Part shown: positions 43,091-52,279 of the stretch, piece by piece
How the letters are laid out: the number at the start of each line of letters is the position of its first letter
Numbering within the stretch: the first letter of the stretch is position 1
Source: Prorocentrum cordatum
Taxonomy: Eukaryota; Sar; Dinophyceae; Prorocentrales; Prorocentraceae
Assembly (NCBI GenBank): GCA_963575745.1
Contig: CAUYUJ010015685.1
Span: 254,205-318,204 of the forward strand
Direction of reading: 5' to 3'
DNA: 64,000 nt
Notes under the pieces: generated by a model
What the model was told of the DNA's origin: nothing
Seen by the model: only the letters and a program-made list of their open reading frames with translations
Databases searched by the model: none
Program-made: the position numbers and the translations under genes

Positions 43091-43650
43091 GATGCGCGGA
43101 TTGTGCTCCTTGACTTTGGGTGGAGTGATGAGGGCCATCAGAAATCTACCCTGGGCTAGAATCCGGCACCAGGGAAGGGTCAACATATCTCGAGCCCGCG
43201 GACCGAAACATCCATCACGCGGATGTCTTTGTCCGCCTGCCCTCTTCTCCCCCGCCTCCCGCTTCCCCCCCTCTCCCAGTCCTACGCCCCCCCCGCCCCT
43301 CCCGCCTCCCCTCCTCTCCTCCTCTCCTCCCACCTGCTCTCCTGTTTCTGCCTGCTCCCCTCCTTTCTGCCCCCAGCCTCCTCCCCCCCAATGCCACAGT
43401 GTCTGCGTAAGCTGGCTTGGGCGGAGGGTTAATGGTTAGGGGTTAGGCTTCCCCGGGCATTGAGAAGGGATGGAAGCGGGATGGGTTATGATGGTCGGGG
43501 CACAGGCCGATGTGGAACGATCTATGTGGTGTTGGGCATTCTAAACAGAACGTTGAGGGGCGATTTAGCAATTCGACCGACGACGGATTGAGCGCAGACA
43601 TTTGCGTCATCCATCTCCATATCCGTTTCAGTTCAGCACTCTGGGTGGCG
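43091..43650. other. unassigned DNA with CT-rich tract and TTAGGG-like word
   Basis: A pyrimidine tract at 43220-43400. GGGTTAATGGTTAGGGGTTA at 43427-43446 resembles telomeric repeats but is a single short stretch. Confidence 0.4.
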
Positions 43651-43835
43651 ACTGTTCGAGGAGCGCGCAGGAGGCCGTCGCGCGTGATACCTCGTGTGGC
43701 CAATGCTTCGGGGAGCCATAACATGTGTTAGGGTGCTCGGCGTCGTGTTGGAGTGCTTCTCCTCTTGTTCGTCGTTGTCTTCCCACCCTCTTCTTTTCCT
43801 CTTCTCTTGCGGCCTATTCGGGGGCATGCTTCGGA
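43651..43835 (+). repeat. leader module before CTTGGGG array, copy 2
   Basis: GTTCGAGGAGCGCGCAGG, CGCGTGATACCTCGTGTGGC, GTTCGTCGTTGTCTTCCC, in the order found at 26315-26436. Confidence 0.5.
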
Positions 43836-44030
43836 GGTGTTCTTGGGCAGTCTGGCACCTGTGAGACCGTCTTGGGGACCTCTCTGAGCCGTCTTAGGAC
43901 CCTGACGGGCCGTCTGCGGGGTCTCCTGGGCCGCCTCGGGGCCTCCTTGGACCGCCTTGAAGCCTGAGGACCTCTCGGGCTACGGGCATCCTGGGCCGCC
44001 CTGTAGGCCTCTTGGGGCTGACGGAAGTCA
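43836..44030 (+). repeat. degenerate CTTGGGGCC array, copy 4
   Basis: GACCGTCTTGGGGACCTCTC-type words over 190 bp. Confidence 0.8.
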
Positions 44031-44054
44031 GAGAAATTGCGACGTCTCAGGAGA

Positions 44055-44120
44055 GGTCGACGGCGATGATGACGACGACGACGACGACAGCGACAGCGAC
44101 AGCGACAGTGACAACGAGCT
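44055..44120. repeat. (GAC)n / (GACAGC)n microsatellite
   Basis: GATGACGACGAC then GACAGCGACAGC units. Confidence 0.95.
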
Positions 44121-44149
44121 TCTTGTCGTCTTGTTGCAGATCTCTTGGC

Positions 44150-44210
44150 GTTTCCAGAGGCTCTCGTCACCACGGCAGGACGCGGCTCGGAAAAAATAGC
44201 CAGGACGCGT
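44150..44210 (+). repeat. relative of the 173-bp hairpin repeat
   Basis: TCTCGTCACCACGGCAGGAC and GCGGCTCGGAAAAAATAG match the TCACGG.TGGACGCGACTCGAA core at 11620 and 11795. Confidence 0.5.
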
Positions 44211-45401
44211 TCTGAGAAGGACGGGTTGTGAGCGGATTCCCGTCCGACGGCGGCGCCAACGGCAACGACGGATGGCGACGGGGGAGCCGGGACCGCGGCC
44301 ACCGCAGGAGTACGCGGCCAGCCTCGGGGTGCCCGCAGGCCAGGTGCGCTTCTGAGGGCTGCGCGTTCGAGCGCCGGGCGCCGGACGCTTCAGAGCGCCG
44401 CGCCGCGAGCGGGCCTGGCACGCCTCTCGCTCGCGCTCCTTGGCAATCCCTATCCTGGTTCGTCTCGCGGCTCCCAAGGGGTCCCAGAACGGCGCGGGTA
44501 CCACACCGTCCAGTGAGTTCGAGCGAGAAGTAGCGAAAACATAGGCCTCTGCAGGTCCGCACGGACCCCCGTGGTGCCGCCTAAAGCGCCGGAAGGAGGC
44601 ATGGCTGAGGAGGGGGGGGGAAGGCGGCGGCGGAGGAGAAGGAGGAAGAGACGAACAACGAGATGAGGATAGGGAGAAACAATGAGGGATCTGTGCTGGC
44701 ATTTGGAGTCCACGCTGCGGCGGCGCCTCGCTGGGCCGCCCCCAGCCCCAGGGCAACCAGCTGCGTCCCTGTGCAACAAGCTACATGAGCTTGCGTCTTC
44801 GGAGGTTCACGCGGATTTCTTGGGTCGGCGCGAACCATGGAAATTCAGTATTCGTGTTTGGTTTTGGTGCTCTATGGGTCAACCGTGACTCGGGGGCAGT
44901 GGACAACTTTGGACTTGGATCGCTCTCCGAGGATGTCTCGAGCGCATGAGGCCTCCAAAGTCCTGAAGCCGTCCCGTCCAGGACCGTCTGGTGGGGTTTT
45001 CGGGATCTCGCTGGCATCAGATCGTCGGTGACCAGACGGGTTTAGAGCACATCATCTTTGAGCAGGCAAAAGTCGAGCAGGCCCAGAAAGAAGATGACTC
45101 GTTCAAGAGCGTTCCAGAATGCTCAGAGGGTTTCACATCGCTCTAGAATGGCCGCGGCGCCAAGTACATCTTCCATACCTGTACGACCATCCATCGGGTG
45201 ATAAGGAGGTTGGGTGGGGTGGACCAACTGATGACAACTGCGCTGGGACACCATTAGGGCACCCTGGGGACAAACAAATGCCCCCATAGGGACACCATCA
45301 GGACACCATTGCGGTCAATCCGTACATTATTTGTCAATCGATCTCACGATTGGCCCCACTACAGGTCTCGCTGTCGACCTCACTTTCGGTCACACTATCT
45401 T
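44211..45401. other. unassigned DNA
   Basis: No gene recognised. GGGACACCATYAGG is repeated three times at 45245-45312. Confidence 0.4.
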
Positions 45402-45629
45402 TGAACTCCGTTCTGCTGCCCTGCTGCAGTCCAGAGTGAGCGCAGCCCCTTTTGCTCCGACCAGCGTGCCAGCAGGCTCACGAGTCTCGGGCGCGGGCCG
45501 CCCGAGAGGCAGTAAAACCTCGGGCCCCAGGCTTGGGCCCACAGTGGTTGCGGGAGCACGGGAGAGGGGCAGAGGGAGAGCAAAGAGGAAAGGGATAGGC
45601 GGGTTGAGGCGAGCCTGGAAATCTTCACA
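45402..45629 (-). repeat. 3' LTR of element 2
   Basis: On the element strand it runs TGTGAAGATTTCCAGGCTCG to CGGAGTTCA, 228 bp, with TG/CA ends. Confidence 0.92.
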
Positions 45630-45660
45630 CGCCCTCAAAAGGAGACGCCGAAAACCGCCT
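45630..45660 (-). other. polypurine-side region of element 2
   Basis: On the element strand CTCCTTTTGAGGGCG directly precedes the 3' LTR. It is a weak, interrupted purine tract. Only about 40 bases separate the RNase H stop from the LTR. Confidence 0.4.
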
Positions 45661-45670
45661 GGCTGGCACC

Positions 45671-48600
45671 TCAATCTGCGATGTCCCGCATCTCATTCGC
45701 TCTCACGAGTTTGTCCTTCTGCCTCTTCTCCGTCTTCCTAGTGTCGATGGCGGTCTTGCGGCTAGCACGCTGCATACTCTTCTTCATCTTGATCGCCGCC
45801 GCCGCCGGATCCTGCACCAGGCTCCACTTGGCCTCCCGCAGCACCTTGTAGAGGTAGACCTTGTCCACCCCCAGCTTCGTCAGCACATCTGCGATGTTCT
45901 GCGAGCCGTCGATCCACCTGAGGTGGGTGTTCTCGCAGCGCAGCATCTCTCTGAGCAAGGCGCCCTCGATCGCCATCCTCTTGTCCTTGCTCTTGGTCGA
46001 GCCCTCCTTTGTGAGGTGGTCGTAGACGGACTTTGCGTCTGTCGCCCAAAAGCGGGGAAGCCGCTGCACCTCCCCCTGCCAGTTGAGCAAATCCACCGAG
46101 ACGTTCATCGCCTCTCTGAACAGCACTGCCGCCCAGTCGACGGCCTCCACTGCGTCCGCCAGGTGACTGGCCTCCGCTGCCAAGGTTGAGCGGCACACAC
46201 GCTGCGTCATGCCACTCTTCCAGTCCAGCACTGCCACCGGTGCCTGGTGTCCGGCCAGGATGCCGTCGGTCGTGAGGAGCACCACGTGGCCACCGCAACT
46301 CTTGTAGCGCTCGATGTCGTCGTGCTCGGGGCCGTTCGCGTGACCCGCGTCCACGGCCGCGCCAATCACAGCGCTGGACAGCCTCAAGTTGGCCGGGTAG
46401 ACCAGCGCGACCTCAGCGCCCTTCTTGGCCTCAGACACCGCCAGGTTCGCCTTCACCAGGTCCGCCACACACGGGGCAGCTCGGGCCCTCTGCAGCTCGC
46501 CCGAGAGGAAGGCCAGGTCGAGTCGGCACTGTCGACCTAGCCAGCCGATCTCACCAGATACCCTCAGCAGCTCCTTCGCCTCATCCTCGTTCAAGTCCTC
46601 CTGCAGCTGCTTCCTTCGACCTGCTGGGATCTTGATCGGCTTGAGGGAAGTTGCGTAGTTCACCATCTTAACCAGAAAACCTCTCGGATCACTCGAAAGC
46701 TCACGGCCGCGGAAGGTGAAGGGCAGCTCGCTCCACTTCCACTGGAACGTACCCAGGACCTTCGGCAAGAGGTCCGACAGCTGCATGTCCTTCATCCTCG
46801 CCACCAGCACGTCGTCAACGTGCGAGACCGCGATGCCCTTCAGCTGCCCGTCCACGCGCTTGTAGAAGAGCGCCGGCTCCAGGCGCGACTGAAGCCAGCC
46901 GTCGGACAGCAAGGCGTCACGCAGCGCTAGCCAGAATAGCCTTGCTGCCTCCGCGAAGCCGTAGATGGCCTTGCGGGCCCTCGGCAACTGGCCCGGGGCA
47001 AGGCCAGGCAGGCCTCCTCGAGGCTGCTCCAGGTAGACCTCGCGCTCCAGGTTCTGCCCATTGAAGTAGGCGTTCTTGACGTCGCCCAGGGAGAGGATCA
47101 TGCCCATAGCCGCCGCCAGTGTCAGGAGCAGCGCCTCCGCCAGCCGTGAGGCAGTGGGAGCGTCCCGCCTGAACATACCCAGCAAGCGGTCGCGAAAGCC
47201 CACCACGACCAGGCGACTCTTCGCGAGCAGCGGCAGAGGGGCTCCGGCCTCATCGTACTTACCGTCGTTCTTGTCGGTATCCACCCAGCGCATCGGGATG
47301 ATGATGTTGGCCTTGTCCGCGCGGAGCGCCTCGCTCTCATCCGGCGGGATCGGCTCTGCCGCGTCAAAGTCCTGCCAGGATCGCCACTCTGCATCACGGC
47401 TGCCACCTCGATCCATGAACATCCGGCGTTGCTCCTCAGGCAAGCTGCCGAGCTTGATCTCCTTCCTCCCAGGCTTCTTCGTCAGGAAAGCGTGCTCGAA
47501 CTCATTCCGTATCAGCCCGAAGATGAACTCCTCCTTGCCGATGCCCTCCTGGATAAAGAAAGCCTCGTCCTGCTGGTACGTCTCCAAGCCGGCCTCCATG
47601 AACTCATCCAGGTCATTGTCCAGCACGAACTTAGCCGAATCGGCAGGCGCCGAGAGGCTGGATCCTGCAGTCCCCTGTCGGATCGAGACAGGGACATCGT
47701 CCAGCAGGCGCCGTCGCTTGGCCTCCCGCTCGCGGCGCTCCTCAGTCTCCTCTTCCTCCAGGAGACTCCCAGGACGCCGATGCCGAGAGGCCCCCGGCTC
47801 GGGCTCCGTGTGCACCCCGTGGGAGTCGGGGTGCCAGTCATCGTCGCCGTCGTCCCTCATGATCTCCTGCATCGCCGCGTCGAACTCCATCGCGTCGAAG
47901 TCCAGGTCGGGCGGCACGGGCACGTCCTCAGCCCCCACAGCTGGGGCTGGCGCCGCGGGCGGCTCGGGCGCGGCTGGAGCCGCGCGGGGAGCCTCCGCCT
48001 CAGGCGGGGCCGGAGGCGCCTCCGGCTCAGGCGGAGCCGAGGCGGGCTGCGGCTCCTCCGGCACCTCCGCCCGCGGCCCGACGTCCATGCCGCTCTCGTC
48101 GCCCTGCTCAGCGGGCTCCTGTCCCGCCGCGGCGGGGGGCTTGGGCCGGCCTCGCAGGTCAACGAAGCCGCTGCCGCCGCTGACGGGCGTGTCGTGCACC
48201 AACTCCTGCTCCTGCGCAATCGATCTCCAGGCGTGGATCTCGTGGCCAGTCGCTGCAGCCAGGTGCTCCGGGCTCGCGAGCACGGTGAGGCCACGGAAAG
48301 CAAGCCACACTCCATGCCGTCGCTCATGTCCGATCACGCGCGCCAGCCCTCGCCTGTTGTCTGGATGCTCAGGTCGATGCTTGGCTGGCTGCGCTTGGTC
48401 GTAGAAAAGCACCCACTGGCCAACAACGAACGGCCCTCTCGTCGGTCGTATCTGTCGAAGCTCCGCTCGTCGAAGTCGATCCTCCGTGTCGGTCTGGATG
48501 AAAGCCATCCGGCACTGGGTCCTGATCTCCACCTTGCGGGCAAAACGCGAGCCCGGCGTAGCAGCTGCCACCTGCTCGCCCACGCGCTCCACCTCGGCGT

Positions 48601-49035
48601 CGTCCGCGAGGCTCGCCGGGAGGCGAACATCTCGTCCGAGGACCCAGAGGTAGGGACTGAAACCAGCCCGCCGGGCCAACGTGTTCTTGGCCCTGTTGCA
48701 CTCCGTCACTGCCGTTCTCATCTCCTCAAGGCCCGCCACCTGCTTGTCGTGCGCCACCCTCGTGAGCATCGAGTTCCAGATGCCGTCGTGGCGCTCCATC
48801 TTGCCGATGTGCCACGGCGAGGCCAGAGCGGCCGAGTCCAAGCGCGCGCCCTCCTGCTCCAGGTAATCCGCGAACTCGCCCAGGAAGGACCGCGCGCGGT
48901 CCACCATGATCGCCTCCTCCGGCTGGCCAGCCCAGGAGACCCAGCAGAGCTCGTAGAATTTCCTGACATCCGAGGCCTTGGGGTTCTTGTGAGTGTCCTC
49001 CAGCAGGCAGACCACGTGGAAGTTCGTCCCCATAC
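45671..49035 (-). CDS. pol: Pol of element 2, downstream part: integrase core, RT, RNase H
   Basis: An open frame of about 1120 codons in phase with the part upstream of the insertion. Order: rest of integrase core (EEAIMVDRARS, second Asp about 48900; GKMERHDGIW, Glu about 48790), integrase C-terminus, an acidic Pro-rich linker (about 48180-47450), RT (PMRWVDTDKNDGKY..., LLAKSRLVVVGFRD, SLGDVKNAYFNG near 47080, catalytic SHVDDVLV near 46815) and RNase H (DWKSGMTQRVCRSTLAAEAS near 46200, FWATDAKSVYDHL near 46040, HLRWIDGSQNIADVLTK). A basic tail ends at the stop 45671. HVDD instead of YVDD keeps both catalytic Asp. The first ATG (49033) lies at the insertion border and is not a true start. 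Confidence 0.93.
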
Positions 49036-49054
49036 TGTATGGGGACGAACTTCC
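49018..49054. repeat. perfect 18-bp inverted repeat at insertion border
   Basis: GGAAGTTCGTCCCCATAC (49018-49035, integrase sequence) and its exact reverse complement (49037-49054) are separated by a single T. The right arm belongs to the inserted sequence, so the insertion begins with an inverted copy of its own target flank. Confidence 0.95.
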
Positions 49055-49372
49055 AGGGCGGCTCCAGGGGTCGCCTCAAGTCGCCCCGACGACGCGCCAG
49101 CGCGATTCCGATCGCGCCCTAGGTGCCCCGATGCGCCCGGGAGCATGGGCAACGCATGGGAAGCAACATCAATGTGAAAAGCGATGGGGGGGGGGGGGGG
49201 GTCGGTGTACGAGTTGGCGCACGAACGACGCATGGAAATTCGCACGCCTATTGCCGCGCGTGCGCAGCCCCGAGGTTCCCTGGCAAGCCGTTATGTGAGT
49301 GCGCTTGCTTTTTTTTTTTTTTTTTTTTTTTGTTCTTTTTTCTTTTTTTGTTTTTTTTTTTATTCTCTTTTT

Positions 49373-49453
<81 letters not shown>

Positions 49454-49742
49454 TTTGTTTTTCTTTTTATTTTTTTTTTTTTTTTTTTTTTTCCTTTTAT
49501 TTTTTTGTTTTTTTTTTTTTTGAACGTAAGCCCGCTACCTCAGTCGTCCATTCATCGGTTATTGGCGGTTTGCGATGTGCGAATGTCCTCTGATATAATG
49601 AGTGGTAGCTGGGCCGAGATGCAAATGAATTGCGGCAAACGCTGCGCGCGGCAGGCCGTGGAAGCGAAATGCAAGATTGCTCGTGAGCCAGCCCCTAAAC
49701 TACCCCCCCCCCCAATAGCGCAGACCCCCAAGACAAAGCCAA
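49036..49742. mobile_element. 707-bp insertion in integrase of element 2
   Basis: CCCATAC occurs at both borders (49029-49035 and 49743-49749), as expected for a 7-bp target duplication. Insertion plus one duplicate is 714 bp, a multiple of three, which is why both integrase halves share a phase. The insert holds a G16 run (49186-49201), a 210-bp T-rich tract (49309-49521), then unique sequence and a C11-type run. No ORF, no terminal inverted repeats of its own and no recognised family. If read on the minus strand the T tract is A-rich but internal, not terminal. Confidence 0.85.
49309..49521. repeat. 210-bp T-rich tract
   Basis: Near-homopolymeric T interrupted by single C, G or A, the longest uninterrupted stretch about 65-70 T. 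Poly-Phe open frames here are artefacts. Length may be inaccurate in any assembly. Confidence 0.97.
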
Positions 49743-52276
49743 CCCATACACATGATGCCAAGGAGCTCCCAGTTGTTGCCGGCGCTGTCGACATTCTCGA
49801 AGCAGTCCATCGCGAGCAGTACGTTAAACTCGTCGACCCTCGGGAGCTGACTCGGACGTGGGATGCTGGGTCGCTGCGCTCGCCGGCAGCTCTCACAAAC
49901 AAACAGCCTCGCTGCCTTCAGCGCCAGCGCCGTTGCCTTGCCCAGGCGCAACGCCCTGAGCAGCGCTGGCCGTGAGGGGTGCCCGAGGTTCACGTGCACC
50001 CTCTCGATCGCCCTCTTGACGGCTCTCGGCAACAGCTCCCAACGTCGCTTCCTCTCCCGTGAGGCGTCCCGCTGCTGTGCTGCAGCCGGCCCCTCGGGCA
50101 GGTCGCCCCGCTCGTAGCCCGCGAAGTAGAAGACCACCACGTCGTTCTCGAGTAGATGTCGTGGCAACCAGCGCCGTCGTGCTTGCAGTGACTGTTGCGA
50201 CCAGTCCTCGAAGTCTAGCCTGAAGAGCTGGTCGCCCTTGAGCGTAGTGACCATCCTGAGCGGGGCGTCCGCGGCGTGCAGCTGCGGCTGCGCTGTCTGG
50301 AGCCGCTGACCCCCGCGTCTAGCCTTCACCATCTTCAGCGGTTCGCTGATGACTCCTCCCAGCTCCTCCAGGAAGAGGTCCGAGCCCCAGATGATCGTCT
50401 CGATATCCTCGCCCATCTTCTCCAGTAGCCTCCTATGCCAACTCCGGAACGTGTCCAGCTCAGCGCACAGCTCCACCGTCAGCAGCTCGAACTCGCCGTA
50501 CTGCGTACGCCGTCCCCGGCGGAAGCCCAGCGGGCGTCCGCCAGGAGGCACGCCGCGCTCGCGGCGAGCAGGCGCTCGGCCGCGCCTGGGCCTCACGGGC
50601 ACCTCGGCCGGTGCCTCTGGGGCCTCCGCCGCCGCCTCGGCAGGCGGCGCGTCCTCTCCGAGAGGCGGGCCCTCCTGGCGGCGGGCTCCGCGATCGCGGA
50701 CGCTCGTGAGGGAAGCGTCCTCCACCGGGAAGGCCGCATCCATGACCAGCGAGCTGCGGTAGTCGATCTGCATCTGCTGGAGCACGCCGCGACAGAAGGC
50801 CTTCGCGAGGCCCACGGGGTAGGCTGCCGCCTGCTGCGCCCGATAGCCGCCCGAGTTCCTCCCGAGCAGCTGCTGGTGGGCGCCGGGCGGACAGGCACAG
50901 CGCTTGCTCAGTTGGTTCGCCACCGTTGCGCTGTTCGTGAGCCACCCCGTCGGCTTCTTGATCGGCTTGCCCGTGTCCCTGTCGCAGGCTCCGTAGGCAC
51001 ATTGATCTCCGCGCACAAACACAACACCTTCCAAATCCCACAAACGTATCAGGATGCCATCATACTCCCAAGAAAGTGCTGTCAAAGGCTGCTCTATCAA
51101 GAAATACCGTCCTCTCGCATGCACACATCGAGATACCCGTCGAACGAGCAAAAGATAGCGACGAGCACTCCTGCGGACCTCATCCCAGTCGATGAGCTTG
51201 TTCATGTTGGTCATCAGAGACCACGGATGACAGGGAAAAGCCAACACTGTGATGTAAGGCCAGTGCAGGTCGAGGATCCGGTAGAGTAAGGCCCGTCCAG
51301 GGCCCTTGAGCAGGTCATAGTCGGGAGAGTGGTCCACATCCAGCGGCTGAGACTGCATCCAACCGTACTCCTTTGCACCGTAGCGCGTCAGGATGTGCTC
51401 TCCACCGAACGGCTCGAACACCACCGTGGTCTGGAAGTCGGCGGTCACGAAACGCTCCGCCTCGAACCTCGGTCGAAGTAGCTCCTCCCGTAGTCGACGA
51501 TCCTCTCCACGAAGCTCACGCCAGGTGGACTCGAGCTTCTTCCGAGTCGTCTTGGAGAGGATCCCTGTCGCGTCGGTGGCCAGCACACCGCGATCCTTCG
51601 ACAGGAATGCGTGGCCAACCTCCTCCTCGACTCGGATCTCCTCGCCGTCGGACTCCTCGAAGACCGACTCCTTCTGCGCCTGCGCGTAGAAGAACTCCGA
51701 GTCCCTATTCTTCGAGATCGCCGTCGCTGATCTTGAACTCGAAGCTGCTGCCGATCGGTGACCGTCATCGTCTCCCCAGTCATCAAGTCGCAGTGCCAAG
51801 TGACCGCCCTGCTTGAGCAGCTGAACGTCCACGGCGAGCGTCTGCAGCTCCATCCGCATCTCCTTCAAGTGGAGCACGGCACCCAGCGCCTCCTGCGACG
51901 CCAGGCTGACCAGGAGCGGGGTGTCGCAGTCCTCCATCTCCGTGCTGAAGATCACCCCGCGGCGGCCGCCAAGGGCGACCGGGATCTCGACCACGCGCCC
52001 CTCCTGCCTCTTGCCGAAGGCCGAGGAGAAGCTCCTCACGCGGTCCGTCACCTTGATCTCGAGGCCGCGGGGATGCAGGCACCTCTTCTCGAACAGCTCC
52101 CGCCAGTGTTTGCCGTGCATACATCTTGTGCAACCGGTATCGATGAGCGCCACTGGTACGTCAGACGTGTCCCTGTCTTCACTCACCATAAGCACCATCT
52201 CCAAAAATCCTTCCCCGGGTACTGGGCGCACGTGGCGCCCGCGAGGGGCCCCTCTGGGCCCCGGTGTGGAGTGTGC
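49743..52276 (-). CDS. pol: Pro-Pol of element 2, upstream part: protease, methyltransferase-like domain, integrase N-terminus
   Basis: Open in the Gag frame immediately after the UGA. Protease: VALIDTGCTRCMHG (catalytic Asp codon 52141-52139), ending about 51830. Methyltransferase-like domain: VVFEPFGGEHILTRYGA (motif I-like, about 51400-51425), LAFPCHPWSLMT (Pro-Cys, about 51230), RYFLIEQPLTALSWE (motif VI-like, about 51100), KPTGWLTNSATVANQL and a C-terminal AAAYPVGLAKAF segment (to about 50780). After a Pro/Arg-rich linker comes an integrase zinc finger (HVNLGHPS about 49990, FVCESCRR about 49890) and core Asp in LLAMDCFENVD (about 49800). The frame then runs into the insertion (false stop 49700). 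No ATG is needed if translated as a Gag fusion. Confidence 0.92.
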
Positions 52277-52279
52277 TCA
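52277..52279 (-). other. in-frame UGA between Gag and protease of element 2
   Basis: A single UGA (context SSA-UGA-GCA) separates two parts of one uninterrupted frame. Either it is a CGA-to-TGA mutation or a readthrough stop that limits Pol relative to Gag. The UGA C-type or CUA readthrough contexts are not present. Confidence 0.7.

Noticed and set aside
49184-49975. Poly-Phe frame of 263 codons
   Set aside because: Reading of the T-rich tract within the insertion.
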